DNA of 64,000 nucleotides, taken from positions 62,001 through 126,000 of the forward strand of contig NZ_CP107930.1 in NCBI RefSeq assembly GCF_036021035.1, in the 5' to 3' direction. Positions 31,278 to 40,374 of the stretch are shown piece after piece. A program made the translations under genes and the position numbers. Below the pieces are notes generated by a model. The model was not told the origin of the DNA, made no database searches, and worked only from the letters and a program-made list of their open reading frames with translations. This DNA comes from Kineococcus sp. NBC_00420 (GTDB taxonomy: Bacteria; Actinomycetota; Actinomycetes; Actinomycetales; Kineococcaceae). Position 1 is the first letter of the stretch; every line of letters starts with the position of its first letter.

Positions 31278-33476
31278 GTGAGCACCGCACTGCCCGCCGA
31301 GGCCCAAGTGGAGTCCTGGCGCCTTCCGGGGCGGTCGCGACTGTCAACACCGGTGTGGCGGGTCCGCCACCGCTGGGTCACCACGGTCCTCGCGATCCAC
31401 CTCCCACTGCTGCTGGCCTGGGCTCTGCTGCACCACGCCTCCACCGACACCCTGCTCACCCTGTGCGCACCGGCCGCCCTGTACCTGGCCGCCGCGATGG
31501 AAACCCTCAGCCGCGGCCGGCTCCTGCTACCCCCTGTGCTGGCCTCCTGCGCCGCTGCCGCCGGGTTGATGGCCTGCTCCTCGTTCCTGGTCGCCGTCTC
31601 CGGCGGCTACATCGAAGCCCACTTCCACTTCTTCGTGATGATCCCCGTCGTCGCCCTCTACGAAGACTGGGCCCCGTTCGCTGTCGCCGCAGGGATCGTG
31701 CTGCTCGAACACGGGGTCGTCGGCACGCTCTGGCCGCACAAGGTCTACGGCCACGCCGCGATGCACAGTGAACATCCCTGGCTCTTCGCCGCCATCCACG
31801 CCGGGTTCGTCATCGCCGCCTGCCTGGGCTCGCTGACCGCCTGGACACTCAGCGAACGCGCCCGCACCGCCCAAGCGCAGCTCCTGCAGCAGCTGCACCA
31901 CCGCACCCGCCACGACGACCTCACCGGCCTGGCCAACCGCACCGGCCTGAACGAAGCCCTCGACGCCGCCCTGGAGGCCGCCCTGGCCACCGACACCCCC
32001 GTCTCGGTCCTGGCCATGGACCTGGACCACTTCAAGGCCGTCAACGACACCCTGGGCCACTCCGCCGGCGACCACCTCCTGCGCGAAGTCGCCGCCCGAG
32101 CCACCGCGTCGTTGACCGAAGCCCTCACGAAGTCACTGACCGGGACCCTCCACGTCACCACCAGCCCTAACGCACTCACCGTGCGCCTGGGCGGGGACGA
32201 GTTCGCCGTCCTGCTCCCCGGGCTGGACGCAGACCAAGCCCTGCAGCTGGCGCAGCACCTGAGACGCAGCATCGGCCGCGCCACCACCTTGCTGGGAACC
32301 ACCGTCAGCACCTCGGTCAGCATCGGCGTCGCCACCCGCCCAGCCAGCTTCGCATCCGGCCAAGCCGTCACCGACCCGCTCACCACCGCCTCGCTCACCA
32401 CCGCGCTGCAGGCCGCCCCCACACGGCACGCTCCACAAGACCGCGCGCTGATCGCCGAGCAGTTGTTGCGCGAAGCCGACGTCGCGATGTACGTGGCGAA
32501 GACCTCCGGCAGCGGCACCAGCCTCTACGACCCCACCCATGACCAGCACACGACCGAACGACTGGCCGCCCTGAACGACTTCCAGCAGGCCCTGGACTCC
32601 GACCTCACCCTCGACCGGGTCTCGGGTGAGCCGTCACGTCAGCATCCGGACCAGGAACTCGAGCCCCGGCCCGGCGTAGAAGTCGAGCCCCGGCCCCGCG
32701 GAGGCGAGGACCGGCAGATCGTGGTCCACCTCCAGCCCAAGGTGTCGGTCAGCACCGGGCAACTCGTGGGAGTCGAGGCATTGGCCCGGTGGAACCACCC
32801 CACCCGTGGTGTCCTGCCGCCGAGCGAGTTCATCGCCATGGCCACCAGCCCCGACCTGTCCGAGGCGTTCACCACCCGCGTCCTGGAAGCAGCGCTGGCT
32901 CAATGCAGTACCTGGCTGCACGCCGGCTACGAGGTACCCGTCTCGATCAACGTCACCGCCCACTGCCTGCCCCGACTCGCGCTGCCGATGCGGCTGCTGG
33001 ACGCCCTGCAACGCCACGGCGTCCCACCCCGGCTGCTGTGCCTGGAGATCACCGAGGACATCCTGGTTGCCGACCCGGACACGACCGCCGAAGTCCTTGC
33101 CCTCTTGCGTCACGCCGGGATCCGCTGCTCCATCGACGACTTCGGCACCGGCTTCTCCTCCCTGTCCTACCTGCGCCGGCTCCCGCTGGATGAGTTGAAG
33201 ATCGACCGGTCCTTCATCCTCGGCTTGTTCCCCCACGGACCCGACGAGGAAGTCGATGACGTCGTGGTGGGCGCCGTCATCGACCTGGGCCACCGCCTCG
33301 GCGTTCACGTCGTAGCCGAAGGCGTCGAGCACCAGCATGAGCTCGACGTCCTGGCCCGGTTGGGCTGCGACAGCGTGCAGGGCTACCTGCACTCCCCACC
33401 TGTCCCCGCGTCCGCGTTCCCCCAGCACCTGCTCGAAACGACCCGGACCATGCCCTCGCAACCGTCGCTTGCTTGA
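31278..33476 (+). CDS. Membrane GGDEF-EAL protein
   Basis: The open frame starts at 30813, but the first 155 codons are antisense to the divergent gene. The GTG at 31278 is preferred and gives 732 residues. Five to six hydrophobic segments (residues about 35-195, with HFHFFVMIPVVALYEDWAPF) form a membrane sensor. Then a GGDEF domain (RLGGDEFAVLLPG, no RxxD site at the usual place) and an EAL domain with VGVEALARWNHP, ITEDILV, DDFGTGFSSLSYL, KIDRSFI and VAEGVE, all expected for active phosphodiesterase. The balance of synthesis and breakdown of c-di-GMP cannot be told. Confidence 0.85.
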   Translation: MSTALPAEAQVESWRLPGRSRLSTPVWRVRHRWVTTVLAIHLPLLLAWALLHHASTDTLLTLCAPAALYLAAAMETLSRGRLLLPPVLASCAAAAGLMACSSFLVAVSGGYIEAHFHFFVMIPVVALYEDWAPFAVAAGIVLLEHGVVGTLWPHKVYGHAAMHSEHPWLFAAIHAGFVIAACLGSLTAWTLSERARTAQAQLLQQLHHRTRHDDLTGLANRTGLNEALDAALEAALATDTPVSVLAMDLDHFKAVNDTLGHSAGDHLLREVAARATASLTEALTKSLTGTLHVTTSPNALTVRLGGDEFAVLLPGLDADQALQLAQHLRRSIGRATTLLGTTVSTSVSIGVATRPASFASGQAVTDPLTTASLTTALQAAPTRHAPQDRALIAEQLLREADVAMYVAKTSGSGTSLYDPTHDQHTTERLAALNDFQQALDSDLTLDRVSGEPSRQHPDQELEPRPGVEVEPRPRGGEDRQIVVHLQPKVSVSTGQLVGVEALARWNHPTRGVLPPSEFIAMATSPDLSEAFTTRVLEAALAQCSTWLHAGYEVPVSINVTAHCLPRLALPMRLLDALQRHGVPPRLLCLEITEDILVADPDTTAEVLALLRHAGIRCSIDDFGTGFSSLSYLRRLPLDELKIDRSFILGLFPHGPDEEVDDVVVGAVIDLGHRLGVHVVAEGVEHQHELDVLARLGCDSVQGYLHSPPVPASAFPQHLLETTRTMPSQPSLA

Positions 33477-33504
33477 GCGATCAGCAAACCCAGCCGCACA
33501 ACCG

Positions 33505-33546
33505 CACGGTCATCCCGCGGTGCGCACGCAGCGCAGGGTCATCCCC
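33505..33546 (-). repeat. Minus-strand core and partial core, copies 40-41
   Basis: CACGGTCATCCCGCGGTGCG at 33505, then GGGTCATCCCC at 33536. These are the last recognisable copies in the window. Confidence 0.8.
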
Positions 33547-33682
33547 CTGGTCGTGGTCGTTTCCTCCTCGAATCGCCCCAGGGGCCCCGCTCCCTCACTC
33601 GGCGAGTCGCACCAGACCCAGGCCCGGCCAGCGGCCGAGCGAGCACTCGGCGCGCTGGGCCGTCGGCGAAGACGATGGAGCC

Positions 33683-33907
33683 ATGCTCAGCGACCAGACC
33701 CGGCAGGCGCTTCGCGTCCTGCGCTGGCGCGGCGCTGACCACCTCGAAGACGCCGCGCGAGGTCTGCTGCGCCGCCCGCGTCCAGTTCCGACACCTCCCG
33801 CGGGGCGTCCGCGGTTGAGCGAGGCCCAGGTGGACCAGCTGATCGAGCAGACCGTCCTGGCCCTGCGACGAGTCCAGCCTCAGGGCCGGTCTCAGGTTCA
33901 GTCCTGA
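33683..33907 (+). CDS. Small hypothetical protein
   Basis: A 74-residue ORF from ATG 33683, preceded by GATGGAGCC. It is basic, with LSDQTRQALRVLRWRG and LSEAQVDQLIEQTVLALRRV helices around a Pro-rich loop. The open frame upstream is translated repeat and is not counted. No family recognised. Confidence 0.5.
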   Translation: MLSDQTRQALRVLRWRGADHLEDAARGLLRRPRPVPTPPAGRPRLSEAQVDQLIEQTVLALRRVQPQGRSQVQS

Positions 33908-34038
33908 ACGACTGGGTCCCGCTGCACGACGGTTCGACCTCACGGTGAGAGCTGAAGGACTTCATCACAGCCCTCAGCCGCCGTCCCCCGCTGCGGGAGC
34001 GGCACGTCATCGAGGAGCTGCAGTACCTGGCCAGCACG

Positions 34039-34419
34039 TTGCCCTCCCCGCGCCGCGAACCAGACCGGCGGCCGCGGGCACTGCTGCACCGGGGCCAGGA
34101 CGGGGTCCTGGAACGCGTCTGCGAATACGAGCCGGCGACCCTGCGGCCCAGTGGCGTGGCCGCAGGACAGCTCAGCGTCCTGGCCGCGCGTGCTGACGCC
34201 CGACACAGCGGGGTCGGCGGCTCGGCGGTGGATGCGCGCCTGGAGCTGCTGCGGGCGGGCGCGTCGCAGCTGCAGGCGGCCCAGGTTCTCGTGGCCGCGT
34301 TGGTTCACGAGCAGAACCAGGAGATGGCCAGAGTCCTCTCGCGCCGAGACTTCCATCCTCGCGGTCCGGTCGGCGACGACGGGTACGCCGTGTGGGTGGC
34401 GACCCTGACGACGTCATGA
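34039..34419 (+). CDS. Hypothetical protein, start uncertain
   Basis: The frame codes for up to 126 residues from TTG 34039 but stays open and coding-like back to about 33951 (ALSRRPPLRERHVIEELQY) without an ATG or GTG. A helix DARLELLRAGASQLQAAQVL is followed by VAALVHEQNQEMARVL. Either a rare start codon is used or the 5' end was lost. Family not recognised. Confidence 0.4.
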   Translation: MPSPRREPDRRPRALLHRGQDGVLERVCEYEPATLRPSGVAAGQLSVLAARADARHSGVGGSAVDARLELLRAGASQLQAAQVLVAALVHEQNQEMARVLSRRDFHPRGPVGDDGYAVWVATLTTS

Positions 34420-34536
34420 GGGCCTGACTAGACACGTCGGCGCTGATCATGATCACCATCACGGTCGACAGCCTCGTGGCAGACAGGGCGGCCGAGCATG
34501 ACTGACGGGCGCCCTGTCTTCAGCGCACGCTCGGTC

Positions 34537-35471
34537 ATGACCCAGCCCTCAGACACCGCCACCCACCTGCCCATCGCCCTCGGGGATGAGACCTGGCGCA
34601 CCGACCCCCTCCGCTTGGCCGTCGCCGCGTACCTCGCCCGCTACCGCGGGGAGACCCGCCGCCACGCCGACTCCCACCTGCGCGTCTACCTCACCTGGTG
34701 CCAGCTTGGCGGACTGAACCCGTTGCAGGCCCGCCGACCTCACATCGAGCTCTAAGTGCGATGGATGCAATAGACCCAGCACTTCGCCGCCTCCACGGTG
34801 TCGCGACGGACGTCGGTGGTGGCCGGCTTCTACCGCACCTGCGCCATCGACGAACTCCTTGAGCACTCACCAGCTGACTACGTCCGCCGCCCCAATGTGC
34901 CACCGGAGTCACCCACCCTCGGCTTGAGTCGCCTGCAGCTGGAAGCCCTGCTCGCCACATCGTGAGACTCGACCACCCCGTGGGACTTCGCCATGGTCTG
35001 CCTGCTCGGGCAGCTGGGGCTGCGCATCCTCGAGGCCTGCGTCCTGGACATCGCCGACCTCGGCGAAGAACACGGGCACCGGGTCCTACGCGTGGTGGGC
35101 AAGGGCCACAAGGTCGTCCTGGCCCCCCGGGCGCCGCGGTGGGGCGGGCGGTGGACCGCGCCATTGTCGACCGCATGACGGGTGCGTTGATGTTGAACAC
35201 CCGCGCTGGACGGCTGGATCGCCACTCCGCGACCCGCCGCCTCGAGCACCTTGCCGCCGACGCCCGCATCCGGCCACCGCGGATGCATCCGCACATGCTG
35301 CGCCACACCTACGTCACCACCATGCTCGACGCTGGCATCGACCTGCGGGACGTGCAGATTGCCGCCCGCCACGCCGACCACAGGACGACGATGCGCTACG
35401 ACCGGGCCCGCACCACCCTGGACCGTCACCCCAACCACATTCTGGCCGCGTACATGGCCTCCGGCACTTGA
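34537..35471 (+). pseudogene. Decayed tyrosine recombinase
   Basis: Clear relative of the 3086-4045 recombinase: it starts MTQPSDTATHLPIALGDETW and has RYRGETRRHADSHL. The frame is broken by TAA at about 34753 and TAG at about 34771, a TGA near 34964 (TCG TGA GAC) and a frameshift around 35130-35150. The C-terminal part with HMLRH, ARHADHRTTMRYD is still readable. It is inactive in this form, and points the opposite way to the intact copy. Confidence 0.9.
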
Positions 35472-35632
35472 CCCGACTTCACGCTTCTGGCGAATTGAGG
35501 ACGGTCGCGCTCCCACCGAAGGTCACGCCAACCGGTCCGCCCAGCTCTGCGTAACGTCCTACCTAGCCGACCCTAGAATTCACTCGACTGAGAACCGATG
35601 CGCCCACGAACACGCTCTGACACAGTGGATCA

Positions 35633-36601
35633 ATGGACGATCCACACGACCTGGATCTGGAACACCAGCGCCGCCTGCGCGCCGAACGCGTCCTGACGAT
35701 GCTCCGCGAGCTGTGGGGCGATGAACTACCCCCAGGACCCAACGCTGAAGTCGCTGTCCTCATCGACACCATTGCCCTGGACGACGATCACGGAGCCGGC
35801 GACCAACTGATCACCCAACGCGACGGCCTCACCTACGCGATGGTGGCCGAGCTCATCACCCACTACCACCCTGACACCGCAAACCCCCCCACCGCCGGCG
35901 ACCCTGACCAAGGTGGCGGTCCCCTCACCGCGGACCCACCACAGCAGCGGATCGACGCCGTCGCCGCGCCCGACACCGCCACGCCCTCCGACGTTGCCTC
36001 ACCACCAGCACCACCACCACCGCCCCTGCCACCGGAGGCATCGACGGACGTGTCCACGTTCACGCTGCCCCCGAGGCTGGAAGCCAGGTTGAGCGACCTG
36101 CACCTGCTCCACGACACCACTGCAGCCACCGCAGCGGCAGCTCCCGCAGCCCCCGCAGCCCCCGTCACAGCACGGATCGCGCGTGCAGTGGAGACGGGTT
36201 CGGTAGGGCAGCCGGACGCACTGAAGATCGTCAGGCCAGCTCAGGTCGGGATGTGGGAAATCGACCCCCAGAGCGGGGACGTCGCCTACGACGGCGTCAC
36301 CGCCCAGCTGCTGGGCATCGGTACCCAGGCCGGCAACTCCACCGTCATCCAGCACTTGAACGAGCTGATCCATCCCGGCGACCGCGACCGTGTCGATGAG
36401 GCGATCAAGTACGCGCTCAGGACGCACACGACGTACCGGGTGCGCTTCCGGGTGATCACCGCCCTGGGCCTCCCGACCTGGCTGATCAGTCAGGGACGGG
36501 TCTTGACCAAGCCCAGCGACCCCTCGCCTCGCCTGACCGGGTATCTGACCTTGGACCCTCAATCGCAGCAGCACGGCAGAGAACTCATCGACCTGCGCTG
36601 A
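35633..36601 (+). CDS. PAS-domain protein
   Basis: A 322-residue protein. The N-terminal helix (residues 1-70) is followed by a long Pro/Ala/Thr-rich linker and a C-terminal PAS domain at about 200-312: VGMWEIDPQSGDVAYDGV, LLGIGTQAG, LIHPGDRDRVDEAIKYAL and RFRVITALGLPTWLISQGRV. No output domain is present, so it probably signals by protein contact. GAF-PAS and LuxR-type genes are nearby. Confidence 0.7.
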   Translation: MDDPHDLDLEHQRRLRAERVLTMLRELWGDELPPGPNAEVAVLIDTIALDDDHGAGDQLITQRDGLTYAMVAELITHYHPDTANPPTAGDPDQGGGPLTADPPQQRIDAVAAPDTATPSDVASPPAPPPPPLPPEASTDVSTFTLPPRLEARLSDLHLLHDTTAATAAAAPAAPAAPVTARIARAVETGSVGQPDALKIVRPAQVGMWEIDPQSGDVAYDGVTAQLLGIGTQAGNSTVIQHLNELIHPGDRDRVDEAIKYALRTHTTYRVRFRVITALGLPTWLISQGRVLTKPSDPSPRLTGYLTLDPQSQQHGRELIDLR

Positions 36602-36780
36602 GACCGCACCGGCACCCGCCACGTTCAGCAGGGGCAACAGACGTCGTCGACAGTCGAAGGCCACGCAGCTCACCAACGGTGCAGCTCACCAACGGTGGCG
36701 CGCTGATGATCTCGGCCGAGCACCGGGCTGGCGGCGTCTCGTGACGGAGGTCCACGTGGCCGCGGTGTGAGCGGGGGGTC

Positions 36781-36996
36781 CTACAAGCGTCGGCCAGAGA
36801 TCACTCGGATCGCTGCTGTGGTGCTCCCGACGTTGAGTGCTCGCCTGATCTGCGCCAGCTGCACCGCAACGGCGGAAAGTTCTTCCCCCAGCAAGTCGGC
36901 GGCTTCAGCTGCGGACAGTCCGGTACCGATGATCCGCAGCAAGCGGTGATCATCGGGGGTCAAGAGTGCATCGTGAGCTGGGTCGTCCTCGTTCAC
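36781..36996 (-). CDS. Stand-alone LuxR-type HTH protein
   Basis: A 71-residue protein made only of a LuxR/GerE-like HTH: LTPDDHRLLRIIGTGLSAAE, AADLLGEELSAVAVQLAQI and RRALNVGSTTAAIRVI match the four helices. It has no receiver domain, so either it is a truncated regulator or a small DNA-binding protein. The position between sensor genes suggests a regulatory role. Confidence 0.6.
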   Translation of the reverse strand: MNEDDPAHDALLTPDDHRLLRIIGTGLSAAEAADLLGEELSAVAVQLAQIRRALNVGSTTAAIRVISGRRL

Positions 36997-37366
36997 GGAG
37001 GGACCTCTCCTCGTTGCTGATGGTGCACCGACTACCGACTTGCGTCCGATGCCAGGACCAAGGCCACTGTAGGACCCCCTGATTTTCGCGGGGTCACTTC
37101 ACAGTCACCCCGCTGACCAGGACGTCGACGACCGCCCTCACAAGCCGAAAAGCGCGAGATCGTCGAGCTGGTCTCGCGGCGAGTCCGACCCCGATCCACC
37201 GCTCTGACGCGGATGGAAGACGCGAGGCGCGAAGGCGGCCAGCGCCCCGACGCTGGGCATCCTCTGGGGCATCATGGCTAGCTGTGAGACCCCATGATCA
37301 CGATCAGTCGATCGATCCGGTGACCGACACAGCGATTGGTGCACGCACAGGAGTGGAGCACCGATC
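36997..37366. other. Intergenic region, no gene seen
   Basis: A 370-bp gap between divergent genes (LuxR-type on the minus strand, SpoIIE-type on the plus strand). It should contain both promoters, but no element can be assigned by eye. GGAG at 37351 is a plausible ribosome-binding site for the gene to the right. Confidence 0.4.
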
Positions 37367-39514
37367 GTGAGGTGGCCAGCGGCGGTGATGCTGCCGCCCG
37401 AGCCCGACGCGCTGCTCGACCGCTTCGCCTCCCTGGCCGCACGGACCCTGCGGGCACCGATGGCGGTGCTCTCCCTGCTGGACGACTCCCAGCAGGTGGT
37501 GCTCCCCGGGGCGGCCGGCATGCCGGAGCCGTGGCAGCGCGAACGCACGATGCAGTGGGCGCACTCGCTGTGCCGCTTCGTGGCCGGTGGAACAGGACTG
37601 GTCGCCGTCGATGACGTGGCTACCGATCCCCACGCTAGTGACTACGCCGAGGCCGTGGACGCTTTCGGGGTGAGGTCCTGGATCGCGGCTCCGCTGCGTT
37701 TCTCCCACGACTTCACCCACCTCTTCGACACCGACGACTCCTCGACCGGGTCAGCGTTAGCACCCCCATCCGCCTCCCTGCATTCTCCGGAGCAACTGGC
37801 GGTGCTGGACGACGTCGCGGCAGTGTTGGAGATCGAGGAGATCCACGACATCGGCGAGGCTCGCGGCGGTGGCGGCGGTGACAGCGGCAACGGCAGCGGC
37901 AGCGGCGACCCTCGCGACGATCAGCTGGCGCCCGCCTCAGCTGCGCAGGAACACCCGGTGACCACAGGCAGTGGCCGCAGTGGCGAACAGGGGATGGCGT
38001 GGGGGGTCCTGTGCGTCTTGGACACCACTGCCCGGCAGTGGACCGAGCGCGATCGCGAGTTGATCGAAGACCTCGCCGCCGCGGCAGCCGCCGAGCTGCG
38101 CTCCCGGGTGCTGACCTCTCGCGCCATCGACGCCGAACGCCGGATGGCGACCACACTGGCCACCGCCCAGGCCATCCAGACCCGCAGCCAGCTGCTGTTG
38201 AGCCTGTCCAGAGGACTGGCGCAGGCCGAAACCGTCCAGGACATCTCCACGATCCTGACCAGCCTGCTGCATGAGCAGCTGGACGTGCAGCACTTCGGTC
38301 TGCTGCTGAACGACTCCGAACACCACCGCGCCCGGTTCGTGGATATGTCCACCTTCCCCACCGGTACCGACCCGGCCTGGGCCACCTTCGACCTGCGCAC
38401 CGCCACCGCCCCCGCCGCGCGCGCCATCACCGAGGGCCGAGCCCTCTTCTGCAACGACCGTGACGCCGTGCACGCCCTGGACCCCCGGCTCGGCGAGCAA
38501 GGCGCCTGGGAGTACCCCGGCGCCGTCGTCTTCCTGCCGCTGCACGGCCAGTCCCCCCAATCCGCCAGATCCCCACGACCCCCCGGGTCCCCTGGATCCC
38601 CTCGGGGCACCCTTGGTGCGCTGGTGCTGGTGTGGGCCGCCCCCCGCGACACCGCTGACGCCGCTGACCAGGCACTGTGGCGGGCACTGGCCGACTACAC
38701 CGCCCAAACCCTGGCCCGGGTGCTGTACGCCGCCGAACGCCGCTCCAACGCCGAGACCCTGCAACGGTCGATGCTCACCGCCCTGCCCCAGCCGGACCAC
38801 CTCGAACTACGCGCGCGCTACGTCCCCGCCGCCACCAGCGAACACGTCGGCGGTGACTGGTACGACGCCGTCGTCGGCCCCGACGGGGCCACCACCCTGG
38901 TCATCGGCGACGTCACCGGACATGACATGAACGCTGCGGCCGGCATGGGACAACTCCGGGGGCTGCTGCGCGCCTTCACCTTCGACCGCCAAGAACCCCC
39001 CTCCCGGATCGTCACCCGCCTGGACCACGCCGCCGCCGGCCTGGGCGTGGACACCCTGGCCACCCTGGTCATGGCCCGCATCGAACAGAGCGATAGCGAT
39101 GCGCAGCTCGGAGACCGACACCTGCGTTGGACCAACGCTGGACATCCCCCACCGGTGCTGCTGTCGGCCGATGGATCCACCCACGTGCTCGACAGTCCTC
39201 CCGAACTGCTCGTGGGTCTGCTCACCGACGCCGAACGCAGCGACCACGTCCACCTGCTGCCGCCGGGGTCGACGCTGTTGCTGTACACCGACGGGCTGAT
39301 CGAGCACCGGGGACGTTCCATCACCGACGGCATCACCGACCTGCAACGGGTTCTGGCCGCTGGACAGGGGCGTTCACTGGAGCAGCTGCTGGAGCACCTG
39401 GTCACCGAACTGGTCGGGGACTCACCCGATGACGACTGCGCTCTGCTGGCCGTACGGGCCCACCCTGAAGACCACCCCCGCCCCAGCGAAGCCGGCCCCA
39501 ACCGCACCCTGTGA
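37367..39514 (+). CDS. GAF-GAF-SpoIIE/PP2C phosphatase
   Basis: A 715-residue protein from GTG 37367. Two GAF-like regions (about 15-245 and 280-455) are followed by a PPM-type SpoIIE phosphatase domain at about 470-700: GGDWYDAV, VIGDVTGHDMNAAAGMGQLR, RWTNAGHPPPVL, LLLYTDGLIEHRG and DDDCALLAV contain the Asp residues that bind the metal ions. A Gly/Ser-rich insert (GGGGGDSGNGSGSGD) lies in the first GAF. Such proteins dephosphorylate STAS anti-anti-sigma factors in partner-switching stress pathways. Confidence 0.85.
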   Translation: MRWPAAVMLPPEPDALLDRFASLAARTLRAPMAVLSLLDDSQQVVLPGAAGMPEPWQRERTMQWAHSLCRFVAGGTGLVAVDDVATDPHASDYAEAVDAFGVRSWIAAPLRFSHDFTHLFDTDDSSTGSALAPPSASLHSPEQLAVLDDVAAVLEIEEIHDIGEARGGGGGDSGNGSGSGDPRDDQLAPASAAQEHPVTTGSGRSGEQGMAWGVLCVLDTTARQWTERDRELIEDLAAAAAAELRSRVLTSRAIDAERRMATTLATAQAIQTRSQLLLSLSRGLAQAETVQDISTILTSLLHEQLDVQHFGLLLNDSEHHRARFVDMSTFPTGTDPAWATFDLRTATAPAARAITEGRALFCNDRDAVHALDPRLGEQGAWEYPGAVVFLPLHGQSPQSARSPRPPGSPGSPRGTLGALVLVWAAPRDTADAADQALWRALADYTAQTLARVLYAAERRSNAETLQRSMLTALPQPDHLELRARYVPAATSEHVGGDWYDAVVGPDGATTLVIGDVTGHDMNAAAGMGQLRGLLRAFTFDRQEPPSRIVTRLDHAAAGLGVDTLATLVMARIEQSDSDAQLGDRHLRWTNAGHPPPVLLSADGSTHVLDSPPELLVGLLTDAERSDHVHLLPPGSTLLLYTDGLIEHRGRSITDGITDLQRVLAAGQGRSLEQLLEHLVTELVGDSPDDDCALLAVRAHPEDHPRPSEAGPNRTL

Positions 39515-39831
39515 GGCACGACGACCTCGACGGCGACCTCGACGGCGACCTCGACGGCGACCTCGACGGCGACCTCGAGCGGTCGGCCCTTCGCGACCGC
39601 CGCACGCCACGACGGGCACCGAGGGGTCGGGGAGGCCGTCGGAGCTGCAGATCCGCTGGCTCGATCAGACGCATCAGGTGGAGCTTGTACGCCTGAGGAC
39701 GATCAGGACGTCCTCGACGTCCCCGACGTCCTCGACGTCCTCGAGACGCTGCATCCTCGGCGGCTGGTCCCGCACGACGTCGGTGTCGACGAACTCACCG
39801 CTGAGGCCGAGTCCATCTCCGCGACGGTGAG
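39515..39831. repeat. Intergenic region with short tandem repeats
   Basis: A 12-bp unit (CTCGACGGCGAC) repeated about five times at 39527-39580 and a second run of GACGTCCTCGACGTCC-like units at 39706-39745. ORFs across this part exist in several frames but lack convincing starts, and I do not call a gene. Confidence 0.6.
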
Positions 39832-40374
39832 TCAGCTGACGATCAGCGGGTCGTTGGAGACGTCACCGATGTGCACGTGGGTGCGGACCCGTTCTGCAGC
39901 CGGAGCCAGTGCACCGAGCAGCTCCTGGAGCGTGGTCATGGCGACGGTGTGCACGGTGCCGGCGACCTCCAGCAGGGGTGCGCCGTAGGCGGCGATGAGC
40001 TCGACGGTGACCTGTTCGAGTTCGTCCCGCTCACCTGTGGTGCAGGCGATCTTCTGCGCCGCCGCGCGGGGGACGGCGTCGATGCGTTGGCGCAGTTCGT
40101 TGACCACGACGTCGGCGGCGAGGAAGAAGTCACCGAGGTCGTGGCGGCCGCGGACGGGGGCCGAGGGGCGGAAGAGCGTCAGGGCGCGGGTGATGACGCT
40201 GTCCTCGATGGCCTTCCAACCGCTGTCGGTGTGCTGGCGCAACAACGCTGCAGCACGACTCACGACGTTGCCGTCGCCCTGCTTCCCGGACGAACTCGTG
40301 GTTGCGCGCTCCTGCATGCCGGCGGCGGGCGATCCTCCCGCAGGTTCCACCGGGCTGTTCTCACTCACCGCCAC
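39832..40374 (-). CDS. Asp23-like or stress-associated hypothetical protein
   Basis: A 180-residue protein with a disordered N-terminus and a domain with VSRAAALLRQHTDSGWKAIE, a paired VTRALTLFR helix and AADVVVNELRQRIDAV, then TVELIAAYGAPLLEVAGTVH. The last part resembles Asp23/Gls24-like strands only weakly. Its start overlaps the end of the sigma factor gene by 10 bp, so the two are one operon, and it may be a regulator or membrane-associated partner of that sigma factor. Confidence 0.5.
   Translation of the reverse strand: MAVSENSPVEPAGGSPAAGMQERATTSSSGKQGDGNVVSRAAALLRQHTDSGWKAIEDSVITRALTLFRPSAPVRGRHDLGDFFLAADVVVNELRQRIDAVPRAAAQKIACTTGERDELEQVTVELIAAYGAPLLEVAGTVHTVAMTTLQELLGALAPAAERVRTHVHIGDVSNDPLIVS

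Noticed and set aside
33473-33682. N-terminal extensions with peptides such as TVIPRCAR or GHPAVR in many ORFs
   Set aside because: These are translations of the core repeat in various frames. Starts after the repeat were chosen instead.
39515-39831. Small Asp-rich ORF (DGDLDGDL repeats) after the SpoIIE gene
   Set aside because: It arises from a 12-bp tandem DNA repeat, several frames are open, and no ribosome-binding site or family was found.
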